Shown here: piece by piece, positions 7,445-14,661 of the stretch
Numbering within the stretch: the first letter of the stretch is position 1
How the letters are laid out: every line of letters begins with the position of its first letter
Notes under the pieces: model-generated
Database searches by the model: none
What the model was told of the DNA's origin: nothing
What the model saw: the letters and a program-made list of their open reading frames with translations, nothing else
Position numbers and translations under genes: made by a program
Origin: Euryarchaeota archaeon UBA13
GTDB taxonomy: Archaea; Thermoplasmatota; Poseidoniia; Poseidoniales; Poseidoniaceae
Assembly (NCBI GenBank): GCA_002495945.1
Contig: DAHU01000011.1
Location: 27,189-44,265, forward strand
DNA: 17,077 nucleotides
Reading direction: 5' to 3'

Positions 7445-9931
7445 TTAACCATCTTTTGCCTTGAAAATTGCCTTACATGAAGGGCATCGAACAGACCCGT
7501 CATATGACTCTGGAATTCTGAGACTTTGTGAGCAATCAGGGCAGGAAATCTCTATCTTGCCATCACTTACTTCCTCAGTGACGTCTTCTTCTTCCTCAAT
7601 TTCATCCTCGGCTTCAGCACCCACATCAAAACTGTGAGCACAATCTGGACACTTTACCGAACCTTGGTAGTTCTCAGGAACTCTTAGTTGTCTTGAACAT
7701 TCTGGGCAAGAAATTTCTATCTTAACTTCAGATAATTTCTTAATCGGTTTGTTGGATTTGGCCTTAGATGTTTTTGGCTTTTTCTCGCCGGTTGAATTAG
7801 ACCTCATTCTACTGACTAAAATCACCATTGAAGCCACTGCTAGACCTCCTAATAGACCGGTCCAAGGTATCGAGAAACTGTCATCGGTTTCTTTTGTGAT
7901 TATTGTCGACAGGAACATCTTATCGATATTTTTTGATTCTGTTCCATAATCCCATTTTACATTTAATTTAACTTCGTCACCGGTTGGCCAGATGAAAGTA
8001 AACGATACCGTTTCAGTCGAGGATGCGGCGATAGACTCGGTATTTGATTCACCTAATTTGACGCCGTCTTTATCATACAGTATCACTGTTCCAGTCGCAC
8101 CTGCCACTTCGCCATTGTTTTCTAGTAATACTGACACACTCGCAGATTCTCCAGCAACGGGACGGTTGGGTGTTGATTGTGGGTTAAACCTCAGATTGTA
8201 ATCTGGTCTATCTTGAGGTATTGATTTGGTAAATGAAGAAAATGATGATGATGCTGTCCAATTAACTTCCTGCACCCTAATAACGACATATTGCCCTTGC
8301 ACATTTCCGAGTTGAATTTGGCTACCGGTTGAACCCTGAGCAATATGCATGTTCACATCATAGAGGATGGTGTCGTCTGAATTACTGCCATAGCCAATTT
8401 TGATATTTACTTCTCTGCTGATTCCCTCTGATAAATTGACTGCCCAGTTCGCAGTTACACCATCAGTGACCGACCACATAACGTCGTAAATTGACATAGT
8501 GTAGCTTTGTCTTGGAGATACCGGAACAGAAATTTGACCTTCAAAATCTCCCGATAAATCGCCATCTGAGGTATACAAGGACCAATTGAATTGCTCCACG
8601 CCGGAAACAAGAATTGGAACTGTAATCGTTATCTCACCCGCTTCATCAGAACCAAGAGAGACAAAGTCGCCTTGATATGAACCAGCAGAAGATTCCATCC
8701 TTAGGCTGACATTACCTTGTTTAGTGCCAGTATTTCGGACCAACAGGGAATAAGTCGACTGATCACCTACATGCCAAGGGCCATCCGTGGAGGAAGGGGC
8801 AAAACTACCGGCATATTCGAATAACGCCGATTCAAGTGCGAATGTTACACTATTGTTGTTGACTGAAGATTCTGCTATTCTTTGACCAGAAAACGTACAC
8901 TGCAACTCTCCGGGCTTCACAGTGAGATTAAATTCGGTCAATGATGCTGAATTGGCTGGAATATTAACCGGGTCTTGAAAGACAATTTCTTGATTAAAAA
9001 GACAGGTTTGAACACCGTTGAAATCAATTGTCCCATTGTTGATGTTGTTTACCGAGATAACAATTGTTTGACCAGAGGTTAGATTTTGCTCATCATAGGT
9101 AATCTCTGCGTCTAAAATTGGCAACTCCGGTGGGCCAACGCTTGTAACGAAGGTAATCTCGTTATCGTCTATATATTCATCGTCGGACCCGTTGAGTGAA
9201 ATCAATGTAGTAAATGTGCCCTCATATACTTGTATAGTTGAATTAAACATGATGATTTCTGTGTTCATTCCATCCACAGTAAATGTCGTCGAAAATTTAG
9301 ATTCTGCCACAATACCGTTATCTATAGTTATTTCAACAAATCCGTTCCAAGGATAATCGCCATCATTGATTACTGGAATTTGATATTGAACATAATCACC
9401 GTCACTCAGTGTGTTGTTGCCCGTCAAAACTGCGTTGCTGTCTATCGATTCTAGGATTATCGATGAGCTAGACGCTAACGAAATATTGAGGGGTTTTAAG
9501 CGATGTATTGTTCGTTGAAAACTTACTAACTCTGATTGACTTTGGCTGCCTATATCACCGGAAAGCCCGACAGTTATCACAGTATATCCATAACTTAGTG
9601 CAGTGATGTTGTAAGTGATTAGTTGCTGTGCACCCTCGGCTAAACTAAAAGGAATACTGGAATTTAATATAACAGTTCCATCTATTGCCGTAGTTTCAAA
9701 ATTAACTTGGCCAACATAAGTTGAACCCCCTGAATCATCGATCGAAGAGAGATTGAATTCTAGTTCAAAGAATGAATCATTGGTCGTTTGAAAATTAGTC
9801 AAATTAACCGAATCTGACTCGATGGTTACGCCGGTCCCACTAGCCGTCACAAATGGGACTGTAACAAGAAACATAATGGTGACGAATATAGCAAATGTTG
9901 GGACACGATTGCCATCGCTATCCTCCGCCAT
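7445..9931 (-). CDS. Secreted beta-sandwich membrane protein with two cytoplasmic zinc ribbons
   Basis: An 828-residue type I-like surface protein. An N-terminal hydrophobic segment (residues 11-30, ending VTASG) acts as a signal peptide. Residues 35-680 are Ser/Thr/Asn-rich, acidic and beta-rich, with CARDB-like repeats, clearest near 600-650 (NNGEVAGATGTVILYDKDG). One transmembrane helix lies at about 690-708. The basic cytoplasmic tail then holds two near-identical zinc ribbons of the CPxC-x18-CPxC type, at about 741-765 (CPECSRQLRVPENYQGSVKC...) and 796-820 (CPDCSQSLRIPESYDGSVRC...), joined by a Glu-rich linker. Such ribbons usually bind zinc and mediate contacts. The partner is unknown. 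The gene is divergent from the coiled-coil gene at 9988 and ends just before the DtxR-type regulator. Substrate or adhesion role cannot be read. Confidence 0.83.
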   Translation of the reverse strand: MAEDSDGNRVPTFAIFVTIMFLVTVPFVTASGTGVTIESDSVNLTNFQTTNDSFFELEFNLSSIDDSGGSTYVGQVNFETTAIDGTVILNSSIPFSLAEGAQQLITYNITALSYGYTVITVGLSGDIGSQSQSELVSFQRTIHRLKPLNISLASSSSIILESIDSNAVLTGNNTLSDGDYVQYQIPVINDGDYPWNGFVEITIDNGIVAESKFSTTFTVDGMNTEIIMFNSTIQVYEGTFTTLISLNGSDDEYIDDNEITFVTSVGPPELPILDAEITYDEQNLTSGQTIVISVNNINNGTIDFNGVQTCLFNQEIVFQDPVNIPANSASLTEFNLTVKPGELQCTFSGQRIAESSVNNNSVTFALESALFEYAGSFAPSSTDGPWHVGDQSTYSLLVRNTGTKQGNVSLRMESSAGSYQGDFVSLGSDEAGEITITVPILVSGVEQFNWSLYTSDGDLSGDFEGQISVPVSPRQSYTMSIYDVMWSVTDGVTANWAVNLSEGISREVNIKIGYGSNSDDTILYDVNMHIAQGSTGSQIQLGNVQGQYVVIRVQEVNWTASSSFSSFTKSIPQDRPDYNLRFNPQSTPNRPVAGESASVSVLLENNGEVAGATGTVILYDKDGVKLGESNTESIAASSTETVSFTFIWPTGDEVKLNVKWDYGTESKNIDKMFLSTIITKETDDSFSIPWTGLLGGLAVASMVILVSRMRSNSTGEKKPKTSKAKSNKPIKKLSEVKIEISCPECSRQLRVPENYQGSVKCPDCAHSFDVGAEAEDEIEEEEDVTEEVSDGKIEISCPDCSQSLRIPESYDGSVRCPSCKAIFKAKDG

Positions 9932-9987
9932 AGTACCCTCACTTGGTTAGGGTTCTTGACCTTCACGCAAAACCAACCATCTGCGCC

Positions 9988-10710
9988 ATGTTTTTCAACA
10001 TTGAATTTTACCAACGGCATATGACCCCTGAGGATTTGTTGCGCGTCGAGCCGGAAGTCCTCGCAAAATTGATACTACACAAGCGTGAAAGAATCGCTCA
10101 AAAATTACCCGAACTGATAAGCAATACTGGTAATGAAAAGCAAACAGCAGAAAATTTTGCGCGACAAGCAAGGTCAATGAAAGAAGATATAGAGCCTAAA
10201 GTTGACAATTTATTTGCTGAAAGAAGTGCTATTGTAGAAGAATGTAGCAATATATCTGATTACACCAGCCTAAACGATAATGAGAAGATGCGATTAAATG
10301 AATTAATTGATTCCATTGATTCAAAACAAATAGAACTGGATAAGTATAATACTGCTTGCGAGGAAATAGTCGAACTAATTGCCAAATCTGGACATGATGT
10401 CAGTTCATTGACAACTATCGATACATCTCGTAAAGCCAACGAGGCTCTTAAGGAAATTATCAATGAATATGAAACTGCGAACAAGAATTGGAATGAATAT
10501 GAAACCAAGAGACGCAGATTAGAATCCAAATACACCAAATTATTGAGCAATTTGAAAGAGGCGAATCTCGCTAGAGACTACTGGCAAGAAAGATTAGACT
10601 CAGGATTTGAAGACTTGTTAATTGATGCGAATAGAGTTGCAAATGGTGGATTATCGAGTAGACAAATCAGTCGTAGTAAAAGGGAAACCAACAAATCGAG
10701 GAGGGTTTAA
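9988..10710 (+). CDS. Coiled-coil protein, coupled to the Cid1-like nucleotidyltransferase
   Basis: A 240-residue, charged, helical protein with no signal peptide and no family I can name. It starts with a short globular-looking helix pair (MTPEDLLRVEPEVLAKLILHKRERIAQKL), then long coiled-coil stretches (for example LIDSIDSKQIELDKYN and NWNEYETKRRRLESKYTKLLSNLKEANLARDYW is the region near 180-205), and a basic tail (SRSKRETNKSRRV). I took the ATG at 9988; the frame extends to a TTG at 9943, and the ATG at 10021 is an alternative start. Its stop codon (10708-10710) is 1 nt from the preferred start of the nucleotidyltransferase, whose ribosome-binding site lies inside this gene. The two are therefore very probably translated together, and the product may be a partner of that enzyme. 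Confidence 0.78.
   Translation: MFFNIEFYQRHMTPEDLLRVEPEVLAKLILHKRERIAQKLPELISNTGNEKQTAENFARQARSMKEDIEPKVDNLFAERSAIVEECSNISDYTSLNDNEKMRLNELIDSIDSKQIELDKYNTACEEIVELIAKSGHDVSSLTTIDTSRKANEALKEIINEYETANKNWNEYETKRRRLESKYTKLLSNLKEANLARDYWQERLDSGFEDLLIDANRVANGGLSSRQISRSKRETNKSRRV
10698..10705 (+). promoter_or_regulatory. Strong Shine-Dalgarno sequence deciding the TTG start of the nucleotidyltransferase
   Basis: GAGGAGGG at 10698-10705 lies 6 nt before the TTG at 10712, inside the end of the upstream coiled-coil gene. It is one of the strongest ribosome-binding sites in the window, and it supports a start at 10712 rather than the frame-extending TTG at 10622 or the ATG at 10784. Confidence 0.75.
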
Positions 10711-10711
10711 T

Positions 10712-12772
10712 TTGCTGACAAACTTTGAGCGATTAAATGTTGACAAGAAGAGATTGGTCGATTACCAACATGTAATCAGCGCTATGGCTGGAAATTATCA
10801 ATTTGAGCGAAATCGGGCAAATTCAGATTTTGTCAAACTGCTTGATGAACAAATTCTGACATTTTTTGAGGCTCAGAAAATCACTAAACCACTTATCAAC
10901 AGAAGGAATGGAATCATCAAGCACCTAAGAAAAATTTTGACCAACAAATTTCACAACTCGAAACTCTCCTCATTTGGTTCTTTTGAATCAGGTTTGAGTT
11001 TGTCCAATGGTGACATTGATTTGTGCTTAGAATTTGATGGTGAACCGCCCAAAAAAGTACTCAAAAAGATTGCCAGAATGTTGAATGAGGATGGCATGAA
11101 AGATGTCAAATTGATAACTAATGCTAAAGTTCCAATTGTCAAATTTATTGACACTCAGTCAATGATACCAGTAGACATATCGGTAAATAATAATCTATCT
11201 GTGTATAATACTGAATTACTCAAACGCTATTGTAATATTGATCGTCGAGTGAAACCATTCATACTCGCAGTAAAGTACTGGGCGCGACAAAGAGGAATAT
11301 GTGACCCAACCTCCGGAACATTCTCGTCATATGCTTGGACATTGATTGCCATAAATGCACTACAAACAATATCGGAACCGGTATTACCCAACCTGTGTCT
11401 AAAGAATGGAAGCAATTTGGTTACCATTGGCGGCAACCAATATGATGTCTCAATGGCAAACGATGATATTGACTTCAAATCAAAAAATTCAAAATCTGTT
11501 GGCGAATTAATCTATGAATTTTTTACCACTCTGGCCACAAAGTGGCCATGGGACAAATCTGTTATCTCTGCAGGAACCGGAAAACTAGTTTCTCGAAAGG
11601 AAAAGGGATGGGAGCACAAAAAACCATACATAAGCGATGCGATACAGGATCAAAAATTAGTCAGGCTTGGAAAGCACTCGCTCCCTGTAGAGGACCCATT
11701 TGATGAGATTCATGACCTAAGCATTGTTCTTGATGCACAGGGAGTGTATGAAATCCGTGACGAAGTCTTACGAATCTATTCTATGCTGAACGATTCAAAT
11801 GATTGGGCAAATCTCTGCCAAATTAAATACCCTGAGTTGGATTTTGGTGCTCCTCAATTAGATTTGTTTGCCGATTTGCGTGGGAAACAGGAATCTGAAA
11901 TTAAGGATGATTTGAAGACATTATACCGCGATTTGGCAATAATCGAGAGGAGTGTTTCTGTTCGGGAGAGCGAGAGAAATGAAGCAATTAGAATGTCAAA
12001 AGCCTTGAGGAGAAATGCTGAATTGGCTCGAGAGCAATCCACCCTTTCTGCAGAATTACGACCACGCCGCTCAAAAATTAACGAAGTGCAAAGTAAGAGA
12101 GACTCTAGTAATAACAACTACATTCCTGTTCATTTCATTGAAGATGAGTTGTTGAAAGTATATCTCAGCCTTACTAAGGAATCCGGCACTGGTGTTGAAT
12201 TATCATTTGACAAAGAAAAGGCATTATTCTCATGGTTTTTTGAACTACAAAGCATGCATGAGCACGCCAAACTCACGAGAAAATATCATCGCGAATTCTT
12301 GAGATTGGTTAACCAACAGGAACAATCAATTGAACACATAAAAGACATCCGTGAAGAAATTATTTCTGTCAGTAGCTTTGGCAACTTCACTGATTTCGAC
12401 GACTTAGCAAAACGGCTCCTGATCGAATTAAACCCCCTTAAAAAAGAGCGAAGAAAATTACGAAGAGAAGTCGGTAGGCTTGAAGCCTGGCTCAGAAAGC
12501 AATCTAGTCAAGACAGTAATAGACCAAAATTCAAGCGGAAACACTCGCCTAAAAATAAAGGTAGTAGAGACATTAAACAAGTCAAAAATAAGGTTGTTTC
12601 AGGCGATTCTTTTTCCTTACAAGACTTAGATTTATTACTAAAGAATGGTGGTTTAAACTCTGTCAATCAGCAAACTAACAGTAATCAAAAATCAACTAGA
12701 AAGGCAAAGAAAAACAAACCAACTCTACAACCTCACAGAGGCAAAAGGGGTAAATCGTCCAAGAATATTTGA
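10712..12772 (+). CDS. Cid1/TUTase-like terminal RNA nucleotidyltransferase with coiled-coil and basic tail
   Basis: A 686-residue protein with the complete core of the eukaryotic non-canonical poly(A)/poly(U) polymerase family (Cid1, TUT4/7, Trf4), which adds nucleotides to RNA 3' ends. Numbering is from the TTG at 10712. The palm signature GSFESGLSLSNGDIDL gives Gly89-Ser90 and catalytic Asp101 and Asp103; the third Asp is Asp155 in PVDISVNN. Further family blocks are KVPIVKF, SVYNTELLKRY, RVKPFILAVKYWARQRGI and GTFSSYAW (Ser206, Tyr207). The PAP-associated domain has PNLCL, SVGELIYEFF and VEDPFDEIHDL. His334 of that block sits where Cid1 has its UTP-selective His336, favouring uridylylation. 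From about residue 393 come family-foreign parts: a coiled coil to about 450, a helical region, a second helical hairpin near 577-600, and a Lys/Arg-rich tail. A CCA-adding enzyme or archaeal class I NTase is unlikely given these blocks. It is tightly packed with the upstream coiled-coil gene and the downstream GNAT gene. Confidence 0.88.
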   Translation: MLTNFERLNVDKKRLVDYQHVISAMAGNYQFERNRANSDFVKLLDEQILTFFEAQKITKPLINRRNGIIKHLRKILTNKFHNSKLSSFGSFESGLSLSNGDIDLCLEFDGEPPKKVLKKIARMLNEDGMKDVKLITNAKVPIVKFIDTQSMIPVDISVNNNLSVYNTELLKRYCNIDRRVKPFILAVKYWARQRGICDPTSGTFSSYAWTLIAINALQTISEPVLPNLCLKNGSNLVTIGGNQYDVSMANDDIDFKSKNSKSVGELIYEFFTTLATKWPWDKSVISAGTGKLVSRKEKGWEHKKPYISDAIQDQKLVRLGKHSLPVEDPFDEIHDLSIVLDAQGVYEIRDEVLRIYSMLNDSNDWANLCQIKYPELDFGAPQLDLFADLRGKQESEIKDDLKTLYRDLAIIERSVSVRESERNEAIRMSKALRRNAELAREQSTLSAELRPRRSKINEVQSKRDSSNNNYIPVHFIEDELLKVYLSLTKESGTGVELSFDKEKALFSWFFELQSMHEHAKLTRKYHREFLRLVNQQEQSIEHIKDIREEIISVSSFGNFTDFDDLAKRLLIELNPLKKERRKLRREVGRLEAWLRKQSSQDSNRPKFKRKHSPKNKGSRDIKQVKNKVVSGDSFSLQDLDLLLKNGGLNSVNQQTNSNQKSTRKAKKNKPTLQPHRGKRGKSSKNI

Positions 12773-12780
12773 GAGGTGAT
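12773..12780 (+). promoter_or_regulatory. Shine-Dalgarno sequence of the GNAT gene
   Basis: GAGGTGAT at 12773-12780 follows the nucleotidyltransferase stop directly and lies 9 nt before the ATG at 12790. It closely matches the anti-Shine-Dalgarno of 16S rRNA, and indicates that the acetyltransferase is translated from the same message as the nucleotidyltransferase. Confidence 0.65.
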
Positions 12781-12789
12781 TAGATTACC

Positions 12790-13260
12790 ATGCTCGAGTG
12801 GATTTTAGGTCAAAAACCCGAAGCAATGCCTGAGAGTTGGCAACAAAAAGTATCTGAACTTTTCTTAGCCGAAACGGGTGAAAAATATAATGATACTACG
12901 TTTAGAATGCTAGGTATACCGGAGTGGTATGGAAATAAACTACTTATTGATACTACTATTTACCCGCAACCAGATTCCTTAATGGGAGTCATGTGGTCAA
13001 AACCACTACTTGAAAATCGAATTAGAATTGTTGCACTGGTACTAGATAAACAGGTTCAAAATAATAATCATGGGACAGCCATCTTATCTCAGGTAATTGA
13101 AGCGGCAAAATCTGAAGGAAAAACCATGATACAATTAGAGGTGAGGAAATCTAATTCGCGAGCCCAGAAATTTTACCTTAAGCATGGGTTAAGTATCGAT
13201 AAAACCATTCAGAATTATTACTCAAATGAAGATGGTTTTATGATGATTGGGAAATTGTAA
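12790..13260 (+). CDS. GNAT-family N-acetyltransferase
   Basis: A 156-residue acetyltransferase of the GNAT superfamily, which transfers acetyl from acetyl-CoA to an amine. Motif A appears as RIVALVLDKQVQNNNHGTAILSQVIEAA, where NNNHGTA takes the place of the pyrophosphate-binding (Q/R)xxGx(G/A) loop. Motif B follows as MIQLEVRKSNSRAQKFYLKHGL, typical of RimI-like members. The last strand carries NYYSNEDGFMMIGKL. The N-terminal part (MLEWILGQKPEAMPESWQQ) is less conserved and probably shapes substrate choice. It begins 17 nt after the nucleotidyltransferase stop. The substrate is unknown; a ribosomal protein, the neighbouring enzyme or a small molecule are all possible. Confidence 0.85.
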   Translation: MLEWILGQKPEAMPESWQQKVSELFLAETGEKYNDTTFRMLGIPEWYGNKLLIDTTIYPQPDSLMGVMWSKPLLENRIRIVALVLDKQVQNNNHGTAILSQVIEAAKSEGKTMIQLEVRKSNSRAQKFYLKHGLSIDKTIQNYYSNEDGFMMIGKL

Positions 13261-13267
13261 CTGTGGC

Positions 13268-13277
13268 TATAATTATA
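13268..13277 (+). promoter_or_regulatory. TATA box of the roadblock gene
   Basis: The palindromic TATAATTATA sits 23-32 nt before the ATG at 13300, the distance expected when an archaeal transcript begins at or next to the start codon. No Shine-Dalgarno sequence precedes the ATG, which fits a leaderless mRNA. It separates this gene from the operon ending at 13260. Confidence 0.6.
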
Positions 13278-13299
13278 CACCCTACCGTTATGACAAAAC

Positions 13300-13632
13300 A
13301 TGGAAGAGTTCGTCACCTCCGATTTAATGGACTCTGATTATATCCTCAGTGCTGCAGTTCTTGACGATCAAGGATTCATTGTTAGTTCAGTCCCTGCAGA
13401 CAGTAAAACAAAACAACAATTGGCTAAATTTGCTGAAATCTTGTTCGCTACGGAGAGGTTCGAGCAGACGTCAATTATCACCGAGCAAAAAATACTAATC
13501 ATTCATGGATTGGCGAAGAATTACACCTTAGTAGTCGGATGTAAAACAAATTCAAATCTGGGGGCAATCAGAAAGAATATTTCTAATGCAGCATCACGTT
13601 TAGACGCCTATCTTGACTCGACAAAGAATTAA
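13300..13632 (+). CDS. Roadblock/LC7-domain protein
   Basis: A 110-residue single-domain protein resembling the Roadblock/LC7 (MglB-like) family, whose members dimerise and usually regulate small Ras-like GTPases. The typical pattern is present: helix, then strand ILSAAVLDDQGFIVSS, a helix (KQQLAKFAEILFATERF), two strands (TSIITEQKILIIHGLAKNYTLVVGC) and the closing helix with LGAIRKNISNAASRLDAYL. Length suits the family. No GTPase gene lies in the window. It has its own TATA box, so it is probably a separate transcript from the upstream operon. Confidence 0.7.
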   Translation: MEEFVTSDLMDSDYILSAAVLDDQGFIVSSVPADSKTKQQLAKFAEILFATERFEQTSIITEQKILIIHGLAKNYTLVVGCKTNSNLGAIRKNISNAASRLDAYLDSTKN

Positions 13633-13698
13633 TCTCAGCAATAACGCATCATGCTCACCATATCAAGCATTAAATGGGGGATAACGGTCGCGATGCCA

Positions 13699-13720
13699 GT
13701 GTAAGGTGGGAATCTTGCAC
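13699..13720 (+). promoter_or_regulatory. Hairpin in the leader of the downstream coiled-coil gene
   Basis: GTGTAAG (13699-13705) pairs with CTTGCAC (13714-13720), seven pairs including one G-U, around an 8-nt loop. It ends 3 nt before the Shine-Dalgarno sequence of the gene at 13738. A TATA-like TTAAATG at about 13671-13677 could start the transcript at or near this hairpin. Could stabilise the message or control initiation. Confidence 0.35.
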
Positions 13721-13723
13721 GAA

Positions 13724-13730
13724 AGGTGAG
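13724..13730 (+). promoter_or_regulatory. Shine-Dalgarno sequence that selects ATG 13738
   Basis: AGGTGAG at 13724-13730 lies 7 nt before the ATG at 13738. A GTG at 13726 in the same frame falls inside this site and is therefore unlikely to be the start. Confidence 0.65.
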
Positions 13731-13737
13731 TATTGTA

Positions 13738-14613
13738 ATGAGCGAAATAAATCAAGTTCTTGACCAAAAAAAGAATATGGTGAATGAAAAAGCGACTAAA
13801 TTCCGTGAGACTAGAGACGAATGGAACAAGAAATCCAAGACTCATTCAACAGCTAGAAATGAACTCAATGCTGAGGTAAAAGAACTGATTGTACAAGTGA
13901 GAGAACAGCGAGAAATTCGTGAACAAATGAACGAGATTGTACGAGAAAAGAAAATCATTAGACAAGACGCAAACAAAAAAGTCAAAGAGATTAAATCACG
14001 AATGGACTCTTCAAGAGGCCCCGTCGAACAAGATAACACACGCGGAAAGCGTGGTCAAAGACCGGTAACATCCCATCAATTACGACGAGAATTGGAACGA
14101 CTAGAAAGAGAGTTTGAGCAAGGTAGGCATACCGGCAAGAACGAAAAGAAAGTCATGAAAAGGATGAAAGAGATAAGCTCAAAACTCAAGCAGATGAAAT
14201 CTGTTGATGATGGAAATGAAGACATGAAGGGCCTAAGAGATGAACTCAAGGCAGCACTTGCTGAACAAGAAGATGCTCACGAAGAAGTGCAGAATGCTGC
14301 TAATGCTGCACAAGAAGCCCACGAACTCATGCTACAGTGGAATAAGGAAGTTGACAAACAGCGAGAAAAAGCAGAATCTTGCCACCGGGAACTCCGTAAA
14401 TCCAAGAAAGAAGCCGATAAGGCGCACCACCTCTACATTGTATCATTACGCTGTTTGCATTCAATTCAAGACATGATTTCTGCCATGGACGGTGGCGATG
14501 TTGGAGAAGGTAAATCAGAAGCGAGAGTAGAAGTTCAAGATTTGATGACCAAGCTTATGTCTGGCGATACTTTGTCAACCGAAGAGTTGATGCAGTTGCA
14601 AAAATTCGACTGA
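13738..14613 (+). CDS. Archaeal coiled-coil protein (COG1340-like), paralogue of the one at 4074-5078
   Basis: A 291-residue, highly charged helical protein of the archaeal coiled-coil type (COG1340-like), with no signal peptide. The N-terminal half has KATKFRETRDEWNKKSK...ARNELNAEVK, which matches the start of the protein at 4074-5078. A flexible Arg/Gly-rich segment (RGKRGQRPVTSH) separates it from the block GKNEKKVMKRMKEISSKLKQM, also shared. The C-terminus is LMSGDTLSTEELMQLQKFD, a short helix after a linker and likely a binding element. The start is the ATG at 13738, set by its ribosome-binding site. It lies between the roadblock gene and purP. Function is unknown; related proteins are sometimes carried as hypothetical or misnamed phosphatases. 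Confidence 0.83.
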   Translation: MSEINQVLDQKKNMVNEKATKFRETRDEWNKKSKTHSTARNELNAEVKELIVQVREQREIREQMNEIVREKKIIRQDANKKVKEIKSRMDSSRGPVEQDNTRGKRGQRPVTSHQLRRELERLEREFEQGRHTGKNEKKVMKRMKEISSKLKQMKSVDDGNEDMKGLRDELKAALAEQEDAHEEVQNAANAAQEAHELMLQWNKEVDKQREKAESCHRELRKSKKEADKAHHLYIVSLRCLHSIQDMISAMDGGDVGEGKSEARVEVQDLMTKLMSGDTLSTEELMQLQKFD

Positions 14614-14661
14614 ACTCAAAAATCAAATACTGAGTGCACAAAAATACAATGAGGCTTATTC

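Noticed and set aside
9943..9976. Inverted repeat TTGGTT/AACCAA between the divergent genes at 9931 and 9988
   Set aside because: Only 6 bp with a 22-nt spacer; too weak to call an operator, and it overlaps possible upstream coding of the 9988 gene.
10622..10711. Earlier TTG start of the nucleotidyltransferase, overlapping the upstream gene by 89 nt
   Set aside because: The 30 extra residues read like out-of-frame translation of the coiled-coil gene, and the strong Shine-Dalgarno at 10698-10705 fits the TTG at 10712.
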